NCBI GenBank assembly: GCA_037903475.1
Contig: JBAJFG010000029.1
Coordinates: forward strand, 1,695,501 to 1,759,500
Length of the DNA stretch: 64,000 nt
Direction of reading: 5' to 3'
Source: Ancylostoma caninum
Lineage: Eukaryota > Nematoda > Chromadorea > Rhabditida > Ancylostomatidae
The notes below the pieces were generated by a model. That model made no database searches, was not told the DNA's origin, and saw nothing but the letters and a program-made list of their open reading frames with translations. Each line of letters begins with the position of its first letter. Position 1 is the stretch's first letter. Positions 50,101 through 60,588 of the stretch are shown one piece after another. A program made the position numbers and the translations under genes.

Positions 50101-53100
50101 AAGGTCTTTTGCCACTATGGTTAGGCGGTTGCGATAGCTAACGTTGCGATTTTCGATTTTCTGTATTTAAATTCGGACTGTGACTTTATTATGATTTTGG
50201 AGCTGAAAATACTAGATAGGTACCGCAGGGGTGCGGTTAGGCTGTGTATTCAGAAACTTCAAATAAGGCAGGATTAAAACGTCGTGAGTCAAACTTACCC
50301 TTTCAGGATGGACACTAGCGAGTGTGAAAACGGTTCTGACAAGGATTTCTTGAAATCTATTGTATTTCAAGTGAAGGTAACTTAACGGCCTGGCTATCTT
50401 TAGCTGATTGATTACTTTTAACATACGGGGTGTTTTTTTTAGATAACTGACTTGCTGCCTACAAGGCATTTACCTTTTGATGAATTGGATCCCAATGATA
50501 TACGTGTCGGCTTTTCTCTCCGTTCGGCACCACTTGTGGTAATAAAGTTTTGGAGTTGTGCGAGTTCCATGAGGTATTCACAGGTACACTCGTTTTAGCT
50601 GGGTGAGTATCCGGGTTCGTACTGCTTCACCTCACTGGGAAAACGAGCAAATAACAACTTGTTCACAGACTATGGTGAACCGTTCACTGTTGGAGATGTA
50701 GTCACTGCTCATATGGTATGTTTGATTTGTCATTCAGTTACCGAGGCGAGATTCCTTTCGTGGAAGGGTTTTTCATTCAGGATTTCGAGAAAGGGAACAT
50801 CAGTTTCTGGAAGAACAATGAGTGTTTGGGAGAGGCTTTTTCGAACATTGTTATCCCCGAAGATGAAGCTTTGTATCCTCATATATGTGTGAAAAATTGT
50901 CGCGTCTCCGTCAATTTCGGCACTTTTCCTGGTGGTGAAGAAGAGTGGGTCAGGTATTGCAGATTTTGATTATACGAGCATGGTTGCTCGGTTTTGAATT
51001 AATGGTATTTTATTTTGTAGTCGCCCCGAGTGGGTCTTTCCGAATGCCCTGCCGAGTTCTCAAACCGAACGTGCACCAGTACCACCAGAAAGCAAGTCTG
51101 ATTGCACTGTGCTGATGATGGTCGGTTTTTCTTTCACGCAGTTTTTTCCTGAGTAGTCATTGATTTCGTTCTATATGCTGAAAAAAATTGAGACAACTAG
51201 CGTAACATCGATTTCTTAGAGCACGTTAGCTGACCAAGCATCCTAAAAGCTCAATTGACAATTTGTTGCTGTGAAAGCTTTTTAAAAATCTATTTATCAT
51301 TTTAGGTTGGTCTTCCCAGTGTTGGCAAAACTACTTGGGTCCGCCGTTACATACGTGAACATCCTAGTGAGCACTGGACATTGATTAGTGCAGATACCAT
51401 CTTAGCATCGATGAAGGTAACCTTCAAAAAAAAATTAAAATTGATTGATGGCAAGAATTCGGCACTGACCCTTATATATTTGTAGGTTAACGGCGTATCT
51501 AGGAATAGCAGTCATATTGGAAGATGGGACATGGTGTTAGGATTGGTGGGAAAAGCTAGAAACAGGTATGCTCATAGCATTGTTCTGGAGCTTCCTGTCT
51601 CATGGTACAAATCTGAGGCAGAGGTTCTTTTTTGGATAGCCGATATGTCCTCTCTTTTCGGAGATTTTTTTAACCTCTAAATGCACGATGTTTTGAGTGT
51701 AGAAGTTCGAATTATTTGGAACTCGGCTCGGTGAGACTCGGTATAGGTATGTATTAGATGGCATCAAGGATCTTTGCAGGCTATTATCACTAGCAGCACG
51801 AAGGCGACGAAATTACATCCTTGACTTCACAAACTGTGATCCGGACACACGAAAAAAGCGCCTTGCACTTTTCGAAGGTTTCTTCCGACAAGTGCGTATT
51901 TTCTTTGCCTTGTATTAGACATCTCATGAAATAAATGAATTCCGCTTCAGTGCGTAACAATAGTCCCATCTGATGAGGTGATGCAACAACGCCACGCACG
52001 CCATCTTCGGCAAAACAGAGGAGAAGGAACGGCAGCTGTGCCTATCGAGACATTTTTAGAATTGAAAGGTATGTTTAGGTGGAATCTAGTTCATGGCAAA
52101 ATCATGATAACGATGGTTATTTTAGCGGTTATGGAGATGCCCGTTGTGTCAGAATTCCTTGAAAGTGTCATCTACGTTGATCCTGCTATGGAAGATGCAC
52201 AAATTGCTATTGATCGTATTGCGAAGTGAGTTTGATTCATTTCATCCAATTTTTTGGTAATTTATCCACTCCTAACAGTCTACCTTCTTTGGTTTTCAGA
52301 TTCAACGAGGAAGGGCGACCTTGGTATTCTAGTAAATACAATAAGAAGCGAGGCTATTGGAGCGGTACTTATGGGGATGAGCCTTACCGAAAATGTATGT
52401 CTTGCAGTTGCGTGCTTTGAATTATTTTTGCGTTCACTTCTTTTTTTCGCATTTAGCCTCGTCTACGACAACTCGTCCGCAAGTTTCCAGTGTTTCGAGC
52501 AATGTGGAAAGGAGTAGCACGGATACTGCACCTGCTCCAGTAAGTATCATTTCATTGACGAATTGTTACTTTTCAAAATGGGATTGTTGCAGGTGACAAC
52601 GACAAATTCTATTGTCTCTCCCGTTGCTGCTAGTGAAGTTCAGAAGGTAAAATTTAGAAAGCTAAAATCTGTAGAGCTTAAAGGCAGCAGGAGCTGAAAT
52701 CCTCGACTCCGAACTGAGCTGTGGGTGATGAAGTACAGACTCAGCACATCATAAATGTGAAACGAACACAGAAAATTATGGCTTACCTGCAGAGAAAATG
52801 GAACACTTGTCGCGAACACGCCTGGCCGTGTTCGCGCGCGGACGAGTTTTCCCCGGCGCAAAAAGCCATTGCGGTGCGTGGTTTGGCGCCAAGGGGAAAC
52901 GAAATGCATTCAATTCACAGGGTTTCATGGCGGGACTCGGCCAAAATCACGCGCCGCAATGGCTTTCGCGCCGGGGAAAACTCGTCCGCGCACGACCACG
53001 GCCAGGCGTGTTCGCGACGAATGTTCCATTTTCTCTGCAGGTAAGCCATCATTGTCTGTGTTCGTTTCACATTTATGATGTGCCGATTCTGTACTTCACC

Positions 53101-54423
53101 ACCCGCAGCTCAGCCCAGAGTCGAGAATTTCAGCTCCTGCTGCCTTTAAGTCTGCGTGGAGTTGCTCTGCATGAATGAAATCATTTTTTTTTTTGCACTC
53201 AATTTCTGTTTTTTTACCAGATCAAAAGAGTTGTACGTAAAAAGTGGGAAGGTGATGAGAAGAAAGAGCTTGTGTTGCACCCCCCAAACCTTAAGAAAAG
53301 TTGGATTTCTTACCAGAGACATCCTATCGTACTGAATCTCACGTAAGGGGCAAATTCTGCATATTGTCCCCTTTGACCCATCTTTTTCCTTTGGTTTCGT
53401 CGCCTTCCCGAATCAATTAAATCATATTATGAATTTTCCTTCACTATTTTTTTTGTAAATTTTGTGGAGTTGAACTGCTGATTACAGCCCGAGGAACGTC
53501 CTCCAGTTGTGAATGGGTCCACGAAGGCAAGGGAAGAGCTCCCCATACCAGCAGCGATTACTAGTGGTGTTGCAGCCATATCTCTACAAACACCAGCCCC
53601 TCCAGTGTCTGCTGCTAGTGCACCTTTGGTTTGTTCGTTCATTTGTGAAGTACACTTTCAATTCTATTGAACCGAATTAAAGGTGTCACCATCTGTCGTA
53701 AACTCGAACAACTTACTGACCACTGCTCCACCTCCAACATTTAATGTTCCTCCTCCAGTGATCGCCCCACAAACTCCCCAACCAGTGGTACGCTTTTATC
53801 TGCATTTGTTTTGGTTTAACAGCTGTTATTATGTTCAAGGATGTTGATGATGTGTGTCGTTTCAAGCGAGTTGTCACTCAAATTGCAACCCCGAAAGCTC
53901 CACTTGCCTCACCGGTGTCGGTCCCAGTCCCAGTTACACGACAAACCACATCGATCCCAGTGGTTCAACAGGCCGCTCCTGTACCTGTTATTGCCCAACC
54001 TGCCCCAATAGCCATTGTTCCCCCACCGCCGTTCCAGATGAGCACTCCTTCTAATCATTCTTCTCCAATAGCCGTGCAGGTATTGATTAGTAGTTTGTAT
54101 TATTGTTGTTCCAAAGGTATGAACACTTATTTAGATCTCTAATTACTCGCCAAGGAATAGATGGGATGCGCCTCCTCCAGCAATTCCGAACTTCTCCGTT
54201 CCACCACCATCTGTTCCGCCTCCTTCACTTGTAATGTATGTGAAGACATTCATTAGGCGTTTATACAGTGTCGGTAGAATAATTTCTTTTTTTCAGGCCT
54301 AATTTGTACGTCCCAAATGCCGTTCCAGCCATGATACCGTTGATACCAAATACATCTATCCCTCCCCCGAACGTGCCGCCCACCAATTTACCACCGCCTG
54401 GCTGGCCACCTCGATTAAGTTGA
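44189..54423 (+). CDS. hnRNP U-like SAP/SPRY/P-loop protein (43 exons, 5' end missing)
   Basis: Probable nuclear RNA/chromatin-binding protein of the hnRNP U family. My exon model keeps one frame through 43 exons and gives about 1661 residues before TGA at 54421. Residues 1-25 are the second half of a SAP DNA-binding motif (ELTRRGLSRVGIRQDLIDRL). Residues about 480-555 are polyproline tracts, about 720-760 a run of Asp/Glu, about 940-1150 a SPRY domain (LALVWGGVRSTHGI, then ISFWKNNECLGEAF), and about 1182-1375 the P-loop kinase-like domain with Walker A GLPSVGKTTW and a YILDFTNCD segment like the family's FILDQCNVY. A short GRPWYSSKYNKKRGYWSG patch and a long Pro/Val-rich tail follow. Human hnRNP U has about 825 residues, so this is twice as long. 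One required intron would be only 21 nt. The first exon was not found. Confidence 0.85.
45782..46011. mobile_element. PIF/Harbinger-like MITE in intron (230 bp)
   Basis: Inverted ends AGGGTAGTTTATACTAGC and AGGGTAATTTATACTGGA (right end reverse-complemented) continue into GTGTGCGTC/TGCGTGCGTC. TTA is duplicated on both sides (45779-45781 and 46012-46014). TTA duplications fit PIF/Harbinger. The element makes up most of the intron between the exons ending at 45759 and starting at 46091. The interior is GC-rich and non-coding. Confidence 0.7.
47281..47520 (+). repeat. Polyproline-coding CCN repeats
   Basis: Within the exon at 47189-47538, runs of 7, 10, 6 and 7 prolines are encoded by CCN codons (mixed CCT, CCA, CCG and CCC). 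They are separated by short linkers such as KPAPQH, QPPKDI and RRPRVTPVEQL. This resembles formin FH1-type profilin- or SH3/WW-binding tracts. The mixed codons argue against recent triplet slippage. Confidence 0.8.
49687..49707 (+). other. Putative 21-nt intron
   Basis: Between ...EIDF and EIQEIG in the SPRY-proximal region the sequence is T|GTGAGCG...TTTTTTTAAG|GT. Both ends match nematode splice consensus. The 21 bases are a multiple of three and contain the only in-frame stop (TAA). Without removal the protein would end just before the SPRY domain. Alternatives are a 69-nt intron (49650-49718) with a poor GTCCCA donor, or an assembly error. Confidence 0.4.
52678..53149. mobile_element. 472-bp fold-back element in hnRNP U-like intron
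   Basis: Near-perfect arms of about 200 bp start TTAAAGGCAGCAGGAGCTGA and end in the complementary TTTAA. TTAA is present at both ends, either as a duplication (as for piggyBac) or as part of the repeat. The arms contain CACATCATAAATGTGAAACG, GCTTACCTGCAGAG and GGACGAGTTTTCCCCGGCGC, with a loop of roughly 50 bases. It fills most of the 52647-53220 intron. Transcribed in either direction it would form a very long hairpin. Confidence 0.75.
53221..53346 (+). CDS. Alternative terminal exon of the hnRNP U-like gene
   Basis: A strong TTTTTTTACCAG acceptor at 53220 opens a phase-0 frame of 41 residues (IKRVVRKKWEGDEKKELVLH, then a segment ending LNLT) that ends in TAA at 53344-53346. A GTAAGG donor overlaps the end, but splicing there leaves phase 2, which breaks the frame of the next exon (PEERPPVV). 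The preceding exon ends in phase 0, so it can skip this segment and join 53488. This is therefore either an alternative 3' end or a frame-breaking cassette. Confidence 0.45.
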   Translation: MKRVVRKKWEGDEKKELVLHPPNLKKSWISYQRHPIVLNLT

Positions 54424-54841
54424 TAATTTCCTTATATTATAACTGTGAATTTACGTTCCGCTGTTTGAGAGTTTGAGAATACGCCTCGTGTTAGCAGCTG
54501 AACCTGCTTCTTAGAATCTTTCACTCCTTAGTTTCAGCATGTGTGCATAGCATTTGATGTGCATGCGAGCTATTTTTGTTGTTTTGTCATGTTGTCCAGC
54601 TTTTCCTGGCTTATAGGTGTAGAGTTGATGAACGGGTTTTTCATTTTATTCTAAGAAGCGACCTATAACTGAGGTATGTCTGAATTTCGTTGAGTGAATG
54701 TTTCTTATATGATTTGATGTTCCTGACGGTGGTTGTGGAGTTTAATCCACACTAATTAATCTTCGTATGTTACTAGATTCTGCACAAATTGAGCGGATTG
54801 TTTTGATATCAGTGTATCGCATCTCAGATTGTATATTCCAC

Positions 54842-54857
54842 AATAAAGCGTTTTATT
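54842..54857. terminator. Convergent overlapping poly(A) signals
   Basis: AATAAA (plus, 54842-54847) serves the hnRNP U-like gene, 420 bp after its stop. TTTATT (54852-54857), read as AATAAA on the minus strand, serves the MICU gene, 407 bp after its stop. Only GCGT separates them, so the whole is a near-palindrome. The two transcripts should end tail to tail or overlap by a few bases. Confidence 0.65.
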
Positions 54858-55263
54858 CACAAGAAGAAATACTATTTACAATTGCGGTAACCAACTTTTG
54901 GAAACGACTTCTTCGCTTGCAATGTTGAACATTAACGCCTATCGTTCAGATGGTCTAACGCTTTCTATGAAGGAAACAATGAGAAGTCAGGAAATACGAA
55001 GTAGAAATTTCCAAGGTTAGCTGTCTTACCCTCGTAGCAACTGTCAAAGCAAAGCTCTAGCAAAGCGTTTCCAGGTAAGAAGCAGTCAATCCACTTTTTG
55101 TTCGTAAGGCAAGACCAAGCGGCGAAAAGCTCTACGGCTACCTCAACTGGTACTGCTTTCAAAATAGGAGGTGTTAAGCACTATCAACAGCCTTTCACAG
55201 ATCTTCTAGGAGCCTTTTCAGCCAGCAACGAGGAGCGGACCGTACGTCAGTTAAAACAAAAGA

Positions 55264-58200
55264 CTAGTAGAATGGTAGAGGACTAGCATGGTAGGTACGT
55301 TTACCACAAAGCACCAGTGCATCAAGCAAACGGAAGAGGCCTGTGTCACGGGGTCGTTCCAGTCCACGACGCATCCTTCGCCTCATCACCGCCACCATCT
55401 CGTTATTCGAAAGCTTTCCATCCTCAAAATAGTATGTTTGCTGCCATTCCGCCTAATCAAATTCGTAATATTACTTACCATGTTGTCATCAAATAGCGTA
55501 ATGACTACGTCAATCACATGGTCGCTTAGTTCAACATCGGTCACTTTCCGAGCTACTCTAAACAAAAAAAAAAACTTTGCAGGAAGAGGTATTATTCGCT
55601 GAAATTCTTACCTTTTCAACAACTCCGCGTCTATCGAAAGACCGGCCATGCGATGGAAATGCAAAGCCATATCTACGTCCTCGATGTGGTATAAGAATTG
55701 GAAGAAAGCCTTAGTCTGCAGTGAAAACTCAATTAGTATGCAACGAAATTTGACATTAATACATCACAGCTATTCAATTTAAGCGCGGACTTCTACCTAG
55801 TTGTACGCTCCACTGAGAACACTGCTTCTGACAGCATTACGTGGTTCTCCAAATTCGCAAAACTTAAGTCTCTACTTGGTGTCTTAACTCGGTACTGGAA
55901 AATTACCTCTTCGAATGAAATTCCTTGTGAGTTTTCTTTGAATTTCTTCTTGATCCGTTTAAGCATCAATTTCTGCCGCTTTTCAGGTATTTGAGCATGC
56001 ATTAGAAGTAATTCTCCGAAGCTATATTCAGAGATGAGGCCGTCTACACCGTCCAACTCATCTCTTCTCTCAAATTCCATCCGAAGGATATCGTTGTACA
56101 AGTTCTTCTAAATTACATCGCTTCAAGAAGAGTAATCCGAAAATGGTTGTAAATATTTATACCTGGAACTCGAGAAACTTGCTGGCAGGTAGCGTCTTTG
56201 TCCCATCTTTACCAAAGAAGTAACATTCGAGCGCCGAATTGGACTCAACGCGGAAGGATGAATTTGGAGTGATGTGGTCGCGATGACGTTGCCCCACTGT
56301 GGTTTGCGACATGATGAGGAGCTGAAATTGTAGGTGTACAAGCAATTATCGTCTTGCGAGTTACACATACTACACTTTATAAACTCATACTTACCTGGAC
56401 TTTATGAAACTCCTCTTTGTCTAGAGCTCCATCGCCGTTGATGTCGAAAATTTTAAAGGCAAGAGCGAAGTCATTCGGGGACGCTAAATGAGCAAACACG
56501 TGAGGTTGCGGTTGAAGCGCAAAGTAAAAATGAGGCAGGAGAATCCGACTTTCATTCAGTCTCATGGTGGAGAGATAGGAAAACTCAAGTGATGTATGTG
56601 CAAATTCTAACTCACTCGACAACAACGTCATGAGGAACAAGTAGTCACTGAAGCTGATCAGCCCATTCTCACCAAGCTTGTAAAATATGCTTGTTGTGTC
56701 CGAAAATTTGTGCTTGTATTTCTAGAAAATTCATGTTCAAAGAAAAAAAGATGAATTCCCAAAAGAAGATAGAATAAGAAACGCTATAAGAAAAATCTCC
56801 TAGTATTAGTTAGAGAAATGAATTCTGAGCGATCTCTTTGTGTAACACGCTCAAAAGAGAATCAGTTAATGCCTTGTTCTTCTATATAACCTCTTTACTA
56901 TCGAAGTTGATCCTTGACTTACCTCTGGCTGGTAGATCTTGTAGCTATCCAATCCATACTTTCTAGGCTGCATTACTCCAGGAGTGAACGACCTTAGAAA
57001 GTCTTCTGGTGTCATGAACACTTCAAAAGTTCGTCCGGATTCATCGCTTTTATCAATGACCTTAACCAAGATAGTGGGCCAGATCTTTTGCTGATAGGCC
57101 AGAAAAAAAGTGATAAATAGGCACCTTAAGAGTAGCAAAGTATCTGAAAATCTTGTCCGGCGTAGAATAGAGTCGAATACGATCTTCATACTCAATTATC
57201 CTTCGTTCGCGAAACCCAATTTTCTTCTTCTTTGGCTTTTCTACCTTCTTCGACTCCGCGCTGCTATCACAATCCTAAAAAAAATCGAAAACATATGCAC
57301 AATGAAAGAGCGAATGATAGTTCGGTTTACATAGCTGGGGGAATCTAATCTCAAACAAATCGGTATTGGTTTGCGCAGGTTATTTCCTTTCTTTTCGAAG
57401 TCCTTTTTGCAGAATCTTAGTTCCCGCAGGGATATTGATTTCGATCTGCGCTATGTGCATATGGCAGCGATAAGGTAACATAGGATGTATATAAACCATA
57501 GTTTGACTACAGTGAGTTTATGAAATATCTACACTTCGCATGTGATTCATTCATCATTCTGGGCCAATACCTCTATTTGTACCTATATAATATTACACCA
57601 TGCTGGGAACAAAGAGAGAATTCGAGACTAATGAAGAAGTACGGCTTCACAAATTAGTTTCAATATATGAGTACATGACACAGTGAGTGTCGAGAGAGCC
57701 GACAAATTGTCAGACTCGACGGCACACAGCAGAGTGACTGCGCCGCGCGCTGCAATTCATTCCATGTGCTGCCGTAGTGGCTAGTCGTAGCGATGTTTGG
57801 TCTTCATCTTTATCGAATAATTTACGATGAAAAAAAAAAACCTTTGATAGCACTATGATTAGCCATAGCGACAGCGCAAAACAACGATCTTAGCGCGCGG
57901 CACGGTCGCTCTGCTCTGGGCCTTCAAACGCATGAATTCGTCAGCTCCATCGACGCCCATTATTAAGTCTGTCACACTGGGGAGCTGTGAACACTGGAGA
58001 AATAGTTGGAGAGACGCCATAGAAGAAGAGAACGCGAGAACGGTGTACAGTTTGAAGGTATTGACGAGAAGTGAAAGAGATTGCACAAGTACTGAAAGAT
58101 CGTTGCCTTTGGAACAGACTATAGTTGGCAGTTAATTGAGAAGCAGTACTTGAAGAAAGTGAATAGTAGTATTCTTTTGGGGTGTAAGTTATGAAGTAGT

Positions 58201-59433
58201 GGTCAGCTGGAGTCCATGCGGGCGCTACAGGTTTTGGTGACGCTTTTTCACACAGAGTCGATGGAATCTTGACTCATGTTGGCGCAGCCACATGCGAGGG
58301 ACGTCGTTCTTCCACGGGAGATAAACTTTTCGCTAGCTACGTCTATATTTGCCGTAATATTCTTTTAAGGATACTAATATACTCTATGAAGAACATAGCA
58401 GCAAGTTTACATATGCATGTCCTACTAGGATGCAACATATCCTTGTAAACTAACGAAACTCCGACGGCTGTACCTTACCTTCATTTATTCCAACCACGAA
58501 AGCCAGTAATACTTTCGCATGTAATATCTAGTCATACTTCCCAATCTAATCCTTTACCAAATCACCTCAATCTAACGCGTGGCATCGTTGCGTACATGAC
58601 AAAACACAAATCCCTTGCACGTTAGTTCCATTCTTCGACATCGATGTCCACTCCACTAATTTATTCGCGAACAGTTCCCACACCTTGCTAAGAGTGACAC
58701 TTGTTGAAGAGTTAAAATGATATTTTTATAAATCATAAGATTCTTGTTATTACGCTCTGCATTCCTTTCGAATTGGGATAATTTTTTTTCGTAAGGAGCT
58801 AACAACACGAACACAGACAGAACGAACAAGGCATTACATCACAAAATTTGCAGTTCAGCAATGAATGACCAGAGAAACTTCACAAAGACCAAAAATGATG
58901 ATACTATACCGAATCTGATGAATTGCTGTCCTCGTCAGATGCCTGATTATCAAGCTGTGAAGCCTCGGGCTTCATTCCATTTCCTATAGATTTGAATTGT
59001 TTCATCAACCTGAAGCAGTACCTCCAGTAAAAATGTTGTATTATAGATAGCAGATAATGAATAGTTAGCTTACCACTCAAAATCTACAGACAGGAATAAC
59101 AATCCGGCAGCTACAATCGCGAAATTCACATTGAACAGTTTACGAAGAGGTGGCCAGATGTATGGGCGATGTTGGTAGATGGTTGTGGAGAAGTCTGAGT
59201 AACCCGTGCCGCTCTTTCTAAAACAAGTAGCAGAGCTGTTGAAAGTTTAACGACATGAGCCAATATGTGGCAGTAACTTTTTATCTTTCTAATCGGATCG
59301 GAGCTGTCTTACACCCATATTTCAGGTGATATTGAATCCAATGAATGGGGCAAGGATGGCTAATTTCTATGAGTGGTAAGTGGGGTCGATTATACACTCC
59401 GCCAACATATGATCCATACGGTTTTCGGAACAT
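55264..59433 (-). CDS. micu-1: MICU1-type mitochondrial calcium uptake regulator
   Basis: Calcium-sensing gatekeeper of the mitochondrial uniporter, acting in the intermembrane space. Twelve exons join in phase: 59433-59315, 59217-59074, 59009-58910, 57274-57125, 57060-56923, 56721-56616, 56483-56395, 56321-56163, 56107-55907, 55715-55612, 55557-55479 and 55422-55264, about 515 residues (human MICU1 476). Order of features: N-terminal Arg/Tyr-containing leader, a hydrophobic membrane segment ([15 protein letters not shown]), acidic linker, lysine patch KKKK before [45 protein letters not shown]-hand 1 ([12 protein letters not shown]), EF-hand 2 ([12 protein letters not shown]) and a C-terminal helix with RLLDALVLC at the position of the human RLMQAMWKC. 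Both EF loops keep canonical ligands. The start could also be the in-frame Met at 59475. Orthology to micu-1 is inferred. Confidence 0.88.
57275..58909 (-). other. Long MICU intron
   Basis: This 1.6-kb intron lies between the exon with the acidic linker and the exon with the lysine patch. It holds a fold-back element (57724-57922). I see no nested gene. Confidence 0.6.
57724..57922. repeat. Fold-back element inside MICU intron
   Basis: Left arm GCAGAGTGACTGCGCCGCGC and the reverse-complemented right arm GCAGAGCGACCGTGCCGCGC match over about 65 bp with differences, including GTAGTGGCTAGTCGTAGCGA against TCGCTATGGCTAATCATAGT. The spacer contains an A11 run. It is probably an old non-autonomous DNA transposon. 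Confidence 0.5.
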
Positions 59434-59808
59434 GGAAAGACGGAAGCTGAGAAGGATATCGAAAATCATAAGCATAAAATCGAAAAAGCACTAGTCTTTC
59501 ACAGAAACCAGTTTCTTCCTAGGATCTGCTATTTTATAGTAGTTTCATTCCCTCTGCGAATGTTCTGTTTGCTCATTTCCTTACATCTATTTTCATTTTT
59601 CGAAATTATTCCCTTGTCACCGCATTAATTTGTTATGAATCCAAGGTTAGGGTACATTCAAGAACGCAATATTGTTGCGACATGAACGAAACAGCAGGTG
59701 CCAGCTGTCGGCTGAATATTTCGTCCAGCTGGCAGCATACAGTATTTATGTACTGCTTCACATAACGAAACCTCTAGTCTCTTTCTACAGCTTCGGTCAT
59801 CTGATATA

Positions 59809-59952
59809 CAGTCTTTCTCAAAAATTCTTGCCTCACGTTAAACCGCCCGTCAGCTTAGCCGCGTCACATCACGTATGATAATGCATAGGTGATGCGGCGC
59901 GGCTTAGCAGATGGGCGGGGAAGGGTGAGGCAAGTATTTTTGAGAAGGACTG
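59809..59952. mobile_element. Tc1/mariner-like MITE (144 bp)
   Basis: Inverted ends CAGTCTTTCTCAAAAATTCT and CAGTCCTTCTCAAAAATACT (right end reverse-complemented) continue through TTGCCTCAC, CCGCCC and TTAGCCGCG almost to the centre. TA lies on each side (59807-59808 and 59953-59954). CAGT ends with TA duplication are typical of this superfamily. It lies about 370 bp upstream of the MICU start. Confidence 0.75.
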
Positions 59953-60069
59953 TACATATATCAAAACGATCCAGCTGCAATGGATATCGAACCCCTGGGA
60001 GACTAAAGAACAAGAGAACAAACATCCGTTCAGCAACAGATATTCTACTACATATTCTGTGTCCGATGG

Positions 60070-60248
60070 TTGCACGAGATACGTTCCCCAACCACGGCCA
60101 GAGCCTGCCGCGCACCGTCAATCCTCTCGCTCTCTGCGTCTCCGATTACTAGCGAGTCCCTGTACTGCCTCCACCCACCACCCCCCTGTCTATGCTCTAG
60201 CCCCTCGCGGCCGCCGCGTTGAAGCTGGGGAACGTATCTCATGCAATC
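60070..60248. mobile_element. Mutator-like MITE (179 bp, 11-bp TSD)
   Basis: A perfect 11-bp direct repeat, GTGTCCGATGG, flanks it at 60059-60069 and 60249-60259. The ends are inverted: TTGCACGAGATACGTTCCCC and GATTGCATGAGATACGTTCC. The interior is GC-rich and non-coding. Duplications of 9-11 bp are a hallmark of Mutator-like elements. Confidence 0.7.
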
Positions 60249-60259
60249 GTGTCCGATGG

Positions 60260-60588
60260 ATACCGCTTCTTTGTCGGAGGATAGAACCAGGAATGTCTCT
60301 ATTATGAGTTGCCACTGCACTTCGCCTGCTATATTACCCATCGTCGCCGTCTAGCGACGGGATTCATTCAGATACAGTATGTTCAATCCGAGGTGGCGTA
60401 CCAGCGCATCGCTCACCCTTCGTCCACATCGTTGTCATTGTCTGCGTCATAGCCATATTATAGCCAACCATCCACTTCTAGCTATCAATGACGTGCTAGT
60501 CATAACGATAGAGAAGGGGGATTAGCGGTGCGGATACACGCCATCCCAGATCGAACAGACCATATATGCTAAGCGAACAGACGCTGCT
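60260..60588. other. Intergenic; nothing recognised
   Basis: No gene, RNA or defined repeat can be supported in this interval between two short mobile elements. Confidence 0.35.

Noticed and set aside
50716..50780. A 22-nt intron or readthrough giving a 20-residue insertion in the SPRY domain
   Set aside because: The acceptor TTTTTCATTCAG at 50780 gives a 65-nt intron and a SPRY strand of the expected length (DVVTAHM then DFEKGNISFW).
52721..53178. Several overlapping frames of over 100 codons in the hnRNP U-like intron
   Set aside because: They mirror each other on both arms of the inverted repeat and reflect its GC-rich symmetry, not coding.
54965..55162. Alternative C-terminal exon of the MICU gene (frame with AAWSC)
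   Set aside because: Reading straight on places Cys eight residues after Arg (RLLDALVLC) and ends 13 residues later, matching the family end. The spliced version needs a weak donor and adds a long unrelated tail.
57061..57124. A 34-nt intron in the MICU gene (57091-57124) with a [10 protein letters not shown] insertion
   Set aside because: A later acceptor (GGTTAAG at 57061) gives a normal 64-nt intron and joins FATLK directly to VIDKS, as in human MICU1, so the short intron is not needed.
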